From Flavobacterium psychrophilum (GTDB taxonomy: Bacteria; Bacteroidota; Bacteroidia; Flavobacteriales; Flavobacteriaceae): 64,000 nt of DNA. A program made the position numbers and the translations under genes. This document shows, piece after piece, positions 1 to 6,865 of the stretch. The notes under the pieces are model-generated. The model was not told where the DNA came from. It searched no databases and saw only the letters and a program-made list of their open reading frames with translations. The stretch covers positions 1-64,000 of the forward strand of contig CAMAWT010000011.1 in NCBI GenBank assembly GCA_945862065.1, in the 5' to 3' direction. Within the stretch, counting starts at the first letter, position 1. Each line of letters starts with the position of its first letter.

Positions 1-327
1 AATATTTATTTGTTTGATGTCATATATCTTATAAATTGATTTTTCTTTTATTAGAATATGTTTATTAGAATGACTTTGATATACACCTATTACATAAATA
101 CCATTCTCATTAAAGCCCAAAACTTTGTCATCAAAAATTTCCTTGATAAAAGCATAACCAAAATTATCTTTAACATCTTCCTTTTCTAATATTCCTTTTT
201 TAACCAAAAAAATGGTTACATCCTTTTTAATGTTATTTATTAAACTATCATTATCTATTTTTTGACCATAAGCTGTAAATAAACTTGTCAAGAAAAAAAC
301 AATTAATATATATATCTTTTTGTTCAT
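1..327 (-). CDS. small secreted protein, 3' part outside window (possible immunity or partner protein)
   Basis: The frame is open from an ATG at 325-327 down to base 1, so at least 109 residues are present and the C-terminus lies beyond the window. It begins with a Sec signal peptide (MNKKIYILIVFFLTSLFTAY, then GQ). The mature part is rich in Lys, Ile and Asp and I recognise no family in it. Its start lies only two bases after the stop of the Rhs-core-tail protein upstream, so the two are almost certainly co-transcribed. The position directly after a polymorphic-toxin-like gene is where an immunity gene usually sits. That role is inferred from context only. Confidence 0.7.
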   Translation of the reverse strand, partial: MNKKIYILIVFFLTSLFTAYGQKIDNDSLINNIKKDVTIFLVKKGILEKEDVKDNFGYAFIKEIFDDKVLGFNENGIYVIGVYQSHSNKHILIKEKSIYKIYDIKQINI

Positions 328-329
328 AA

Positions 330-1313
330 TTAAGGTTTTTTATTTAATTCTCTACTTTCGTTAATAATTTTATTTGAAACCGCAGTTGGCGTTGCTTCAA
401 TTTGCTTTTCTGTTGCATTTGCCGTTTGTTGAACAATAACATTTGATGTAGTAGTATGCTCGATTTCGTGACCAACTACTGCACCAACTATTTGAGTAAA
501 GTTTAATCCTGTAACTGGCGTGCCATTTAGTTTTCCTACCATTCCCTCTTTATCGGCATCAGCTAATCCACCAATTGTACCCATATAAACTGTAATTGTT
601 GATTTACCAACTGTTGCGTCTTCGATTTTTCCTGTTGACATATCCATACCAACTGCAACATCTGTATTTTTTGTTTTTCCTGCTTCCCCATTAGGTCCAA
701 CTCCATTATCTATTTTAATTTCTGTCGGTTGTGCAGAAGTTACGAGTTTATTAAATTGTTCTCTTCCTGTTGCGGTAGCTTGTAAGGCATCTCCAATTTT
801 GCGGTCATTCTTTGTAGCAAATTCTGTATAAGCACCTTTGCCATTATTTGCTGATGGGTCATAAATTTGTTGATTACTGCTGTTTCTCCAATCGTCAGCT
901 GCTCTACCGTCTGGGTCAATATTAGTTATTGGATTGTTTTTAAAAGAAACATAAGGCGACCAATTTGTAAATTCCTCACTTAATGGGTCAGGCGACATCC
1001 AACGTCCTGGAACATCGCCGATAGGTTGAGCATCGGGATTTAGTGTATCACGAATTACTCTGCCAACAATTTGGTTTTTATCAACGTGCCATCGAATTGA
1101 ACCAATAGATACAATGCTATCAAGGTCGTGAAATTCTAAATACTTTCCTTTGCTCAATGTTGCAACTTTAGCTTTGTAACCATATTTTGCAAATGGGTTT
1201 CCTGCCTGAATATTTTTTTCTCGTCTTGCTTTTTCTTCTTTAGAAAGTTTTTCTTGTGCTGAAAGCACGGAAAAAGAAAATAATAAAATTAATAAGTAAT
1301 ACAGTTTTCTCAT
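330..1313 (-). CDS. secreted Rhs-core-tail protein with C-terminal HExxH metallopeptidase-like domain (putative toxin)
   Basis: A 327-residue protein with a signal peptide ending near residue 20 (VLSAQ). Residues about 42-90 form a module I recall at the N-terminus of small flavobacterial Rhs-family secreted proteins. Residues about 103-137 carry the Rhs-associated core motif (GRWMSPDPL, WSPYVSFKNNPI, IDPDGR). The rest is unlike the core and ends with GHEIEH (H282, E283, H286), a zinc-metallopeptidase HExxH signature, followed by an acidic/Asn stretch (TEKQIEA, SNKIINE) resembling the third-ligand region of M91-like toxin peptidases. There are no YD repeats, so this is a short tail protein and not a full Rhs shell. 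It lies in a four-gene secreted operon and is followed at once by a small secreted ORF. The toxin role is inference; peptidase activity is plausible but unproven. Confidence 0.72.
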   Translation of the reverse strand: MRKLYYLLILLFSFSVLSAQEKLSKEEKARREKNIQAGNPFAKYGYKAKVATLSKGKYLEFHDLDSIVSIGSIRWHVDKNQIVGRVIRDTLNPDAQPIGDVPGRWMSPDPLSEEFTNWSPYVSFKNNPITNIDPDGRAADDWRNSSNQQIYDPSANNGKGAYTEFATKNDRKIGDALQATATGREQFNKLVTSAQPTEIKIDNGVGPNGEAGKTKNTDVAVGMDMSTGKIEDATVGKSTITVYMGTIGGLADADKEGMVGKLNGTPVTGLNFTQIVGAVVGHEIEHTTTSNVIVQQTANATEKQIEATPTAVSNKIINESRELNKKP

Positions 1314-1320
1314 AATTGTT

Positions 1321-2361
1321 TTATTTTTTGTTAAAGGTATTCATTTTTTTGTTTTCGTACTTGTTACGTTCTGATTTTAATGAAACTAACCAATTCAGAT
1401 ACATATCTTCGGGCATATTTCGATATCCGAGTTTATGAATATGTTTGTATTGTGTTTCTAACTCTTTAAATAACAAATCGTGTTTTTCTTTGTTTTGCTC
1501 TTTTTCTATTTGTCTTAGTTGAGTTTCAGCTTTTAAAATTAATGCAGTTACAAAATTCGGATATTCTTTAATTGCTATTTCGCAACATTTTAAAACAAAT
1601 GCACCATCATTATTTGGAAACTTTGCATTATAGTTATCTGCTAAATCTATTAAAACCAATGCTATACTCTCACGATTGTTTAATGCTTTCATATAAACTC
1701 CGTTTGTGATTGCATCAATATGCACAAATCCCGAAGCCATTATCCACGCATCAATTGGAAACATTCTACTTGTTAATTCAGTATTATACCAACCATCTTT
1801 TATACTTCGGTGTTTTATATAAACGTGATTAGGTGCAAGTGATAAATTAGCATCAATACCAATTTCTTCTGCAAGAATTTTATACAAATATGGTAAGGAA
1901 TGACAATTGCCTTTATTTGTTTTTAAAAGTTTAGAAACAAATAAATTATCCTTTGTGTTGTGACCAAATACATCGTTAAAATCATATCCGAAAGGTTGAT
2001 ATTTATATATTTTACTATCTATATTGATTGGAATTGTATCGCACAATATAGAAAATAATGATGCTCGTTTATTTACAGTTTCTTTATCTCTTTCAAAATA
2101 TTCTAATTTACGACTATTAGTAATTGATTTGCTTAAATTTGATAAAAACTTAATTCTATTGTTAATGAAAACGGTATCTAATTTATCGTCTAAATAAGCA
2201 TTTTCGACAGAGAAAACAGCTTTTTTGAAACTATAACTATTTTCATCAACAAGCATATTATTGAGAAAAGCGAAGCTTTGTTCAAATAATGTTTCTTGAT
2301 TTTGTGCGGTAGCACAAAACTTTGAAAAAAGTAGTAGAACTAAAAATATTATTTTTCTCAT
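1321..2361 (-). CDS. secreted transglutaminase-like protein, short paralog
   Basis: A 346-residue protein with a signal peptide (MRKIIFLVLLLF, cleavage after ATAQ near residue 20). The centre has a transglutaminase-like arrangement: Cys153 in KGNCHSLPYLY, His179 in NHVYIKH and Glu195 in WYNTELT, in the place of the Cys-His-Asp triad. The C-terminal third is helical and may hold TPR-like repeats (ALILKAETQL and onward). It is clearly a paralog of the next gene upstream, with the LLKT-x-GxCHS-P block and the following SGF, AI and M segments shared. Gaps on both sides are under 10 bp, so it is part of one operon. Cysteine peptidase or cross-linking activity is possible; the substrate is unknown. 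Confidence 0.75.
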   Translation of the reverse strand: MRKIIFLVLLLFSKFCATAQNQETLFEQSFAFLNNMLVDENSYSFKKAVFSVENAYLDDKLDTVFINNRIKFLSNLSKSITNSRKLEYFERDKETVNKRASLFSILCDTIPINIDSKIYKYQPFGYDFNDVFGHNTKDNLFVSKLLKTNKGNCHSLPYLYKILAEEIGIDANLSLAPNHVYIKHRSIKDGWYNTELTSRMFPIDAWIMASGFVHIDAITNGVYMKALNNRESIALVLIDLADNYNAKFPNNDGAFVLKCCEIAIKEYPNFVTALILKAETQLRQIEKEQNKEKHDLLFKELETQYKHIHKLGYRNMPEDMYLNWLVSLKSERNKYENKKMNTFNKK

Positions 2362-2364
2362 TGC

Positions 2365-3714
2365 TTAATTTTTGTTTTTATTTATTATTATTCCTTTGAA
2401 TTGTTTTTTAAACTTTTCATTTTCTTGTTTACTTTTTTCAGTATTTAAAGAAGCTAACCATTCTTCGTATGCTTCTGCTGGCATTGGTTCAAAACCTAAA
2501 TTATCAATTTGTTGGTATTGTTCGTTTCTCTTTTTTAAAACTTCAATTGCTTCGGGATAATTTTGAAGTTGTTGAATATCTTGTTTGTTTTCGGGTGTTA
2601 TTCCTAATTGTTGCAATATATATTTGAAACGTTCTGTTTCATAGTTTGACTTAATCATTTGTGAAGTTATATTTTTGGGATATAATTCTAATGATTTATT
2701 GGTAACTTTTTCTACAAACTCATCATAACCAAATTTATGAATATAACCACTTGCCAAATCACTATACATTCTTGATAGTAATTGTGGTTTTGTGTGGTTT
2801 TGCATAAAAATTTCGTTTTGTATTGCTTCTGATTTTATAAAACCTGAATTTAGTATAAGTGATGTTGCAGTAAACATTCCGTTTGTCAACTCTACATTAT
2901 ACCATTTTCCGTTTTCATCTTGAAATTTAATATAAGAATGTTCGGGACAAACTGACAAATATGCTTCTGTTTGTATTTGCTCTGCAAGAATTAAGTAAAG
3001 TAATGGCATTGAATGACATTGTCCTGTTTTTGTTTTCAAAAGTTTGGTTACAAACATTTTGGAATAATCTTGTATTCCTCTATAATCCTCAAAGTCATAT
3101 TTTAAAGGTAAATGTTTTAAACCTGTTGATTTTAGTTGTAATGTTTCAGAAAAGAATTCAAATAGCATAAAGTTTTTTGCTGAATTACTATTTGTGTCGT
3201 AATTAAGTTCTTTCATTTTAGCGATTAAGAATTCGCCTGTATTTTTTATTATTTTATCGAATTCGGCTTTGTCTTGTTGATTACCGAAATAAGCGTTCTC
3301 GATTTGAAAGACAACATCTTTAACGGAATAGTTTTCTATGTTTAAAGCTTGCATTTTTTCAAAAACTTCACGATATAGTTCTGTTCCTTTTACATTTGAC
3401 AAAGATTTAAAGTTATAATCTATGTTTTTGTTATCTGTAAACTCTTGAACATCTTTTTTAATTTTTTTTAACGTTTCTGCTTGAAGTTTTTCGTTTTGTT
3501 CAACTTCACGCATTATTTGCTCGTGTTGTTTTTGCTGTCTTTGTTTGTCTGCATCAAAATATTGTGTTGAAGGTTTGAGAATACTATTTCTATTATTCGG
3601 ATTTGAATAATTTTGATTACTATAATTCGGCATTTGTGCAGGTTGAGGAACACTCGGCAAGTTTACTTGTGAGAATGCAAATAGTGGAATTAAAAGAAAA
3701 AATATTGTTTTCAT
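2365..3714 (-). CDS. secreted transglutaminase-like protein, long paralog
   Basis: I take the ATG at 3712-3714, which gives 449 residues and a clean signal peptide (MKTIFFLLIPLFAFSQ). The frame extends five codons further to a TTG at 3729 that would place charged residues ahead of it. A Gln/Asn-rich linker and a coiled-coil-like segment (about 55-100) precede the transglutaminase-like core: Cys233 in TGQCHSMPLLY, His259 in EHSYIKF and Glu275 in WYNVELT. The C-terminus is helical and charged. It is the first gene of the four-gene secreted operon and is paralogous to its downstream neighbour. Exact function is unknown. Confidence 0.75.
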   Translation of the reverse strand: MKTIFFLLIPLFAFSQVNLPSVPQPAQMPNYSNQNYSNPNNRNSILKPSTQYFDADKQRQQKQHEQIMREVEQNEKLQAETLKKIKKDVQEFTDNKNIDYNFKSLSNVKGTELYREVFEKMQALNIENYSVKDVVFQIENAYFGNQQDKAEFDKIIKNTGEFLIAKMKELNYDTNSNSAKNFMLFEFFSETLQLKSTGLKHLPLKYDFEDYRGIQDYSKMFVTKLLKTKTGQCHSMPLLYLILAEQIQTEAYLSVCPEHSYIKFQDENGKWYNVELTNGMFTATSLILNSGFIKSEAIQNEIFMQNHTKPQLLSRMYSDLASGYIHKFGYDEFVEKVTNKSLELYPKNITSQMIKSNYETERFKYILQQLGITPENKQDIQQLQNYPEAIEVLKKRNEQYQQIDNLGFEPMPAEAYEEWLASLNTEKSKQENEKFKKQFKGIIINKNKN

Positions 3715-4172
3715 ATTCGGTTTTTTCAACGTTCTGTGTAGCTCAAGGGTATCAGTTAACTTGTATATATGCTCTATTTAGTTTCGCTTATCCACCCAAA
3801 ATTGGGGAGATTTGCGCAACTTTGTTACTTATTATTTTTTTCTACATAATCCTTTTAAAAAGAACACAGTAGTTGTTTACATTATCTGTTGTGAGGGAGT
3901 TTTGTAAAATAGACTTATATTTAGTTGGCATGTTTATAATTTTAGATCGTTATGAATTTCAAATATATTAAAAAAATTAGAAATCCAACATTATAAAAAA
4001 CAATTACTCTTATTTCCGTAAACCCGCATGAGGGATTGCAGTGAAAAGCCCACAGCAGCCCAAAGCGCCAGCGGAGGGTTGCGAGGACTTGTAACGAAAA
4101 GCCCGACCTTGTTGCTTTGATAGTTGATGTATGGTTTGGGGTTGTGTGCAACAAGGGCATGCCCAAATAATT
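3715..4172. other. gene-free region carrying a GC-rich modular repeat
   Basis: This 458-bp gap separates the accessory operon from dinB. The first 300 bases are AT-rich with nothing recognisable apart from a possible promoter area for the operon. The last 160 bases are markedly GC-richer and hold the modular repeat described separately. Short frames across it look like chance translation of the repeat. Confidence 0.6.
4014..4168. repeat. GC-rich modular intergenic element, copy A
   Basis: It starts with CCGTAAACCCGCATGAGGGA and ends with GGCATGCCCAAATA; both blocks recur at the two ends of the element at 49539-49696. Between them is a strong hairpin with arms CCTTGTTGC (after GCCCGA) and GCAACAAGG. 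The stem and loop differ from those of the other copy while the flanking blocks are conserved, as in a structured RNA or stem-loop repeat family. The element lies just downstream of dinB (minus strand) and could act in its 3' UTR. I recall elements like this from many flavobacterial intergenic regions. Confidence 0.6.
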
Positions 4173-5255
4173 TTAAAACTGAAATTTAAGCTGGACTACG
4201 ACGGTTTTTTTGATTTCGGTGTTTAGATTACTTACTGATATACCGAGTAACCGAACGGATTCTTTCATTCGTTCTTGGTAGAGTAATTCAAGGGCGGTTT
4301 CGGCCAAAAGACCTTTGTCTGAAATGAAATAGGGCAAGGTTTTGCTACGGGTTTGGGTGGTAAAATTGCTGTATTTTATTTTTAAAGTGATGGTTTTGCC
4401 CGATATATTGTGTTTTTTTAGACGTCGTTCAAGCTCGGATGCAATTTGCTCGAGGCGTTGTTGCATGTAAATTTCGGAGGTGAGGTTTTCGTTGAAAGTG
4501 TGTTCTGCTGCTACCGATTTGGATATTCTATTGGGTTTTACTTCGCTGTTGTGAATGCCTCTGACGATGTTGTAGTAGAAAGCGCCGCTTTTTCCGAAGT
4601 TTTTTTCAAGATATTCTTGTGTTTTTGATTTGAGGTCTTTGCCCGTAAAAATGCCGTGTTGGTACATTTTTTCTTTAGTAACCTTCCCTATTCCGTTGAA
4701 TTTTTTGATGTCAAGGTTTTCTAAAAACGATTCAACTTCATTGGGCGTAACGGTTTTTTGACCGTTGGGTTTGTTGTAATCGCTGGCAATTTTTGCTACA
4801 AATTTATTAACTGATATTCCGGCTGATGCGGTAAGACCGACTTCGTTGAAGATTCGGGTTCTTATTTCTTCTGCGAGAAGTGAGGCGCTGGGGTTTCCTT
4901 TTTTATTTTGGGTTACGTCTAAATAGGCTTCGTCTAATGAAAGCGGCTCAACGAGTTCGGTGTATTCGTAAAATATTTTTTTGATTTTTTGGGATATTTC
5001 TTTGTAACGTTCAAAGCGGGGTTTTACAAAAATAAGATCAGGGCAATTTTTTGCGGCTTGAATGCCACTCATGGCGCTTCGAACCCCATATTTTCTGGCT
5101 TCATAGCTTGCCGCCGACACGACTCCGCGCACTTCACTGCCGCCAACTGCTAGAGGTTTTCCTTTTAATTCAGGGAAATCCATTTGCTCTACTGAGGCAT
5201 AAAATGCGTCCATATCAACGTGAATGATTTTTCTGATGGGAGTTTCGGAATTCAT
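4173..5255 (-). CDS. dinB: DNA polymerase IV (Y-family translesion polymerase)
   Basis: A 360-residue protein of normal length for DinB. The palm begins with HVDMDAFYASVE (Asp14 binds metal) and the second acidic pair is in LSLDEAYLD (Asp108, Glu109). A helix-hairpin-helix region (NGIGKVTKEKM) and the little-finger domain (about 240-345) follow. The C-terminus ends QLKFQF, resembling a sliding-clamp binding peptide. It inserts nucleotides opposite damaged template bases in an error-prone way. It is transcribed alone, divergently from the CYTH gene. Upstream, a -7 box TATTTTTG (5260-5267) with a TTG 22 bp further on (5290-5292) suggests transcription starts at or next to the ATG. I see no LexA site that I can support. 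Confidence 0.96.
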   Translation of the reverse strand: MNSETPIRKIIHVDMDAFYASVEQMDFPELKGKPLAVGGSEVRGVVSAASYEARKYGVRSAMSGIQAAKNCPDLIFVKPRFERYKEISQKIKKIFYEYTELVEPLSLDEAYLDVTQNKKGNPSASLLAEEIRTRIFNEVGLTASAGISVNKFVAKIASDYNKPNGQKTVTPNEVESFLENLDIKKFNGIGKVTKEKMYQHGIFTGKDLKSKTQEYLEKNFGKSGAFYYNIVRGIHNSEVKPNRISKSVAAEHTFNENLTSEIYMQQRLEQIASELERRLKKHNISGKTITLKIKYSNFTTQTRSKTLPYFISDKGLLAETALELLYQERMKESVRLLGISVSNLNTEIKKTVVVQLKFQF

Positions 5256-5259
5256 TTTA

Positions 5260-5292
5260 CAAAAATAGAAATGAAAAGGTTATTCTAGGCAA
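5260..5292 (-). promoter_or_regulatory. putative dinB promoter, leaderless type
   Basis: On the minus strand a TTG (5290-5292), a 22-bp spacer and TATTTTTG (5260-5267) match the Bacteroidota TTG...TAnnTTTG consensus. Only four bases separate the box from the dinB ATG, which leaves no room for a ribosome binding site. Confidence 0.5.
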
Positions 5293-5328
5293 AATTATAG
5301 TAATTTTATAGACTAAAACCCATTTGAT

Positions 5329-5796
5329 ATGATTGAGATAGAGAGAAAGTTTTTAGTGCTTTCTGAGGTGTTTAAATTGGCTGCTGCCAATAAGAACCAA
5401 ATTGCGCAAGGCTATTTATGTTCTGACCCTGAAAGAACGGTACGTATTCGGGTTAAAAATAATCAAGGTTTTATTACCATTAAAGGAATAAGCAGTGCAA
5501 GTGGGCTTTCTAGAATGGAATGGGAAAAGGAAATAGATGTAGAAGAAGCCAAAGCGCTTTTGTCACTTTGTGAAAAAGGTGTGATTGAAAAAACAAGATA
5601 TGAAATTCCCATTGGCAAACACACATTTGAGGTGGATGTTTTTGAGGGTGAAAACAAAGGATTGATAATAGCTGAAATAGAACTTGAATCGGAAAATGAA
5701 TCGTTCTCAAAACCAGATTGGCTGGGCGATGAAGTAACTAACGACGCTAGATATTACAATTCATATTTGTTTAATAACCCTTATTTGAGTTGGTAA
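5329..5796 (+). CDS. CYTH domain protein (triphosphate tunnel metalloenzyme family)
   Basis: A 155-residue single-domain protein. It opens with the family signature ExExK (E3, E5, K7 in MIEIERKFLV). Further charged tunnel strands follow: RTVRIRVKNNQGFITIKG, SRMEWEKEID, TRYEIP, TFEVDVFEGENKGLIIAEIELE. Members hydrolyse inorganic triphosphate or other triphosphates in a metal-dependent manner; the bacterial standalone form is usually considered a triphosphatase, but the true substrate here cannot be read from sequence. It is divergent from dinB, and its stop TAA abuts the stop codon of the convergent RlpA-like gene with no gap. Confidence 0.9.
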   Translation: MIEIERKFLVLSEVFKLAAANKNQIAQGYLCSDPERTVRIRVKNNQGFITIKGISSASGLSRMEWEKEIDVEEAKALLSLCEKGVIEKTRYEIPIGKHTFEVDVFEGENKGLIIAEIELESENESFSKPDWLGDEVTNDARYYNSYLFNNPYLSW

Positions 5797-6285
5797 CTAT
5801 TTTTGTAATATTTCGAGCGTAGCAATAACTCTTCCCGTTTTTTTGTTTTCTGTGATGGACATAAAAGCTTTTCTAGACAAATCAATTTCACGTCCTTTTA
5901 CAAAAGGTCCACGATCTGTAATTTCAACAATAACCGATTTTCCATTAGCTTCATTAGTTACTTTCACTATGGTGCCAAAGGCTAATTTTTTGTGAGCCGC
6001 GGTTAATTTGTTTTTATTATATTTTTTTCCGCTTGCGGTTCTTCTTCCGTTGAATTTGTCATGATAGTATGAAGCATGTGCTTTTGTTTTATAAGGTTTG
6101 AATTTGCCGCTGAAAACAATCGTGGTGTCTGTTTCTGATAATCCAATTGGTTTAGCAGTTTTTAAGGTATCTTGTTGTTGCTTCTTTTTTTCTTTCTTTA
6201 CTTTCGAATCAAATGATTTTGTAAAACTTGATAATCCGACAAGTAGTACAAGAAAAGAGAATAAATATAATAGATTCTTTTTCAT
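5797..6285 (-). CDS. septal ring lytic transglycosylase RlpA family protein
   Basis: The ATG at 6283-6285 gives 162 residues starting with a signal peptide ([20 protein letters not shown]); the frame runs on to a TTG at 6321, which I do not use. After a Lys-rich linker, residues about 68-160 form the double-psi beta-barrel: [50 protein letters not shown]. The DRGPF segment contains the Asp equivalent to the catalytic residue of lytic RlpA. There is no C-terminal SPOR domain, unlike the E. coli protein. It probably acts on peptidoglycan in the periplasm. It is convergent with the CYTH gene, with adjoining stop codons. Confidence 0.9.
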   Translation of the reverse strand: MKKNLLYLFSFLVLLVGLSSFTKSFDSKVKKEKKKQQQDTLKTAKPIGLSETDTTIVFSGKFKPYKTKAHASYYHDKFNGRRTASGKKYNKNKLTAAHKKLAFGTIVKVTNEANGKSVIVEITDRGPFVKGREIDLSRKAFMSITENKKTGRVIATLEILQK

Positions 6286-6342
6286 ATGCTTGTTTTTGGT
6301 TAATGTCTTTTTTATTGGCAAATAGAATTGGGTTTCAAATGC

Positions 6343-6771
6343 TTATTTAGTAAACCATAAATGCCACGGAATTTTAGCAAGAACTAACACCAAACCTATC
6401 AAATAAAATATGGCAAACGTTTTGAATTTTGATTTGCTTTCAGTTAATTTTTTGTGTTTAGACCAACCAATTGTGATTAAAGCAATGGCAATAATATTTA
6501 ATATCGGATGCTCAAGAGAAGTTAAACGTAAAGCGGCATCTTTCATGTTTCCTAAACTTGCTTTACCAAGTGGCGATACAAAATATATGATGATTCCAAC
6601 AAGCAATTGAATATGAATCGCGATTAAAGCAAATAGCGCAATTTTTCTGTCTTTTGCAGTAAATTCTTTGTTTGAAGTGAAACCAATTATAGCGTTAACA
6701 ACAGCAATTACTAGTGTTAACAAAGCTATATAAGCCCAGCCTGAATGAAATTTTTGAATGAAGTGATACAT
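6343..6771 (-). CDS. conserved four-helix membrane protein, often labelled cytochrome b-like
   Basis: 142 residues with four hydrophobic segments (about 12-32, 45-65, 88-104, 118-136). Histidines lie near the helix ends (H9, IHIQ, LEHPI, PWHLW). I recall this as a conserved flavobacterial family that is often labelled cytochrome b-like because of those histidines; heme binding is not demonstrated. Single gene between rlpA-like and the TonB receptor, same strand as both. A terminator precedes it, so it has its own promoter. Confidence 0.7.
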   Translation of the reverse strand: MYHFIQKFHSGWAYIALLTLVIAVVNAIIGFTSNKEFTAKDRKIALFALIAIHIQLLVGIIIYFVSPLGKASLGNMKDAALRLTSLEHPILNIIAIALITIGWSKHKKLTESKSKFKTFAIFYLIGLVLVLAKIPWHLWFTK

Positions 6772-6814
6772 AGTGCTAAATTTAATTTTTCAAATATAAA
6801 TAAAAAACATAAAA

Positions 6815-6846
6815 AAAACGGCATCTTAATGTTAAGATGCCGTTTT
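6815..6846 (-). terminator. rho-independent terminator after the TonB-dependent receptor gene
   Basis: A 15-bp perfect stem (AAAACGGCATCTTAA pairing with TTAAGATGCCGTTTT, two-base gap) lies 20 bp after the receptor stop. On the minus strand it is followed by a run of T. Confidence 0.85.
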
Positions 6847-6865
6847 AATAATTTAAATAACTTTA

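Noticed and set aside
3942..4166. 74-codon minus-strand frame
   Set aside because: It lies across modular element A; GC-rich repeats often leave open frames.
6343..6771. Heme-binding cytochrome b subunit
   Set aside because: Only scattered His residues support it, with no paired axial-ligand pattern that I can confirm.
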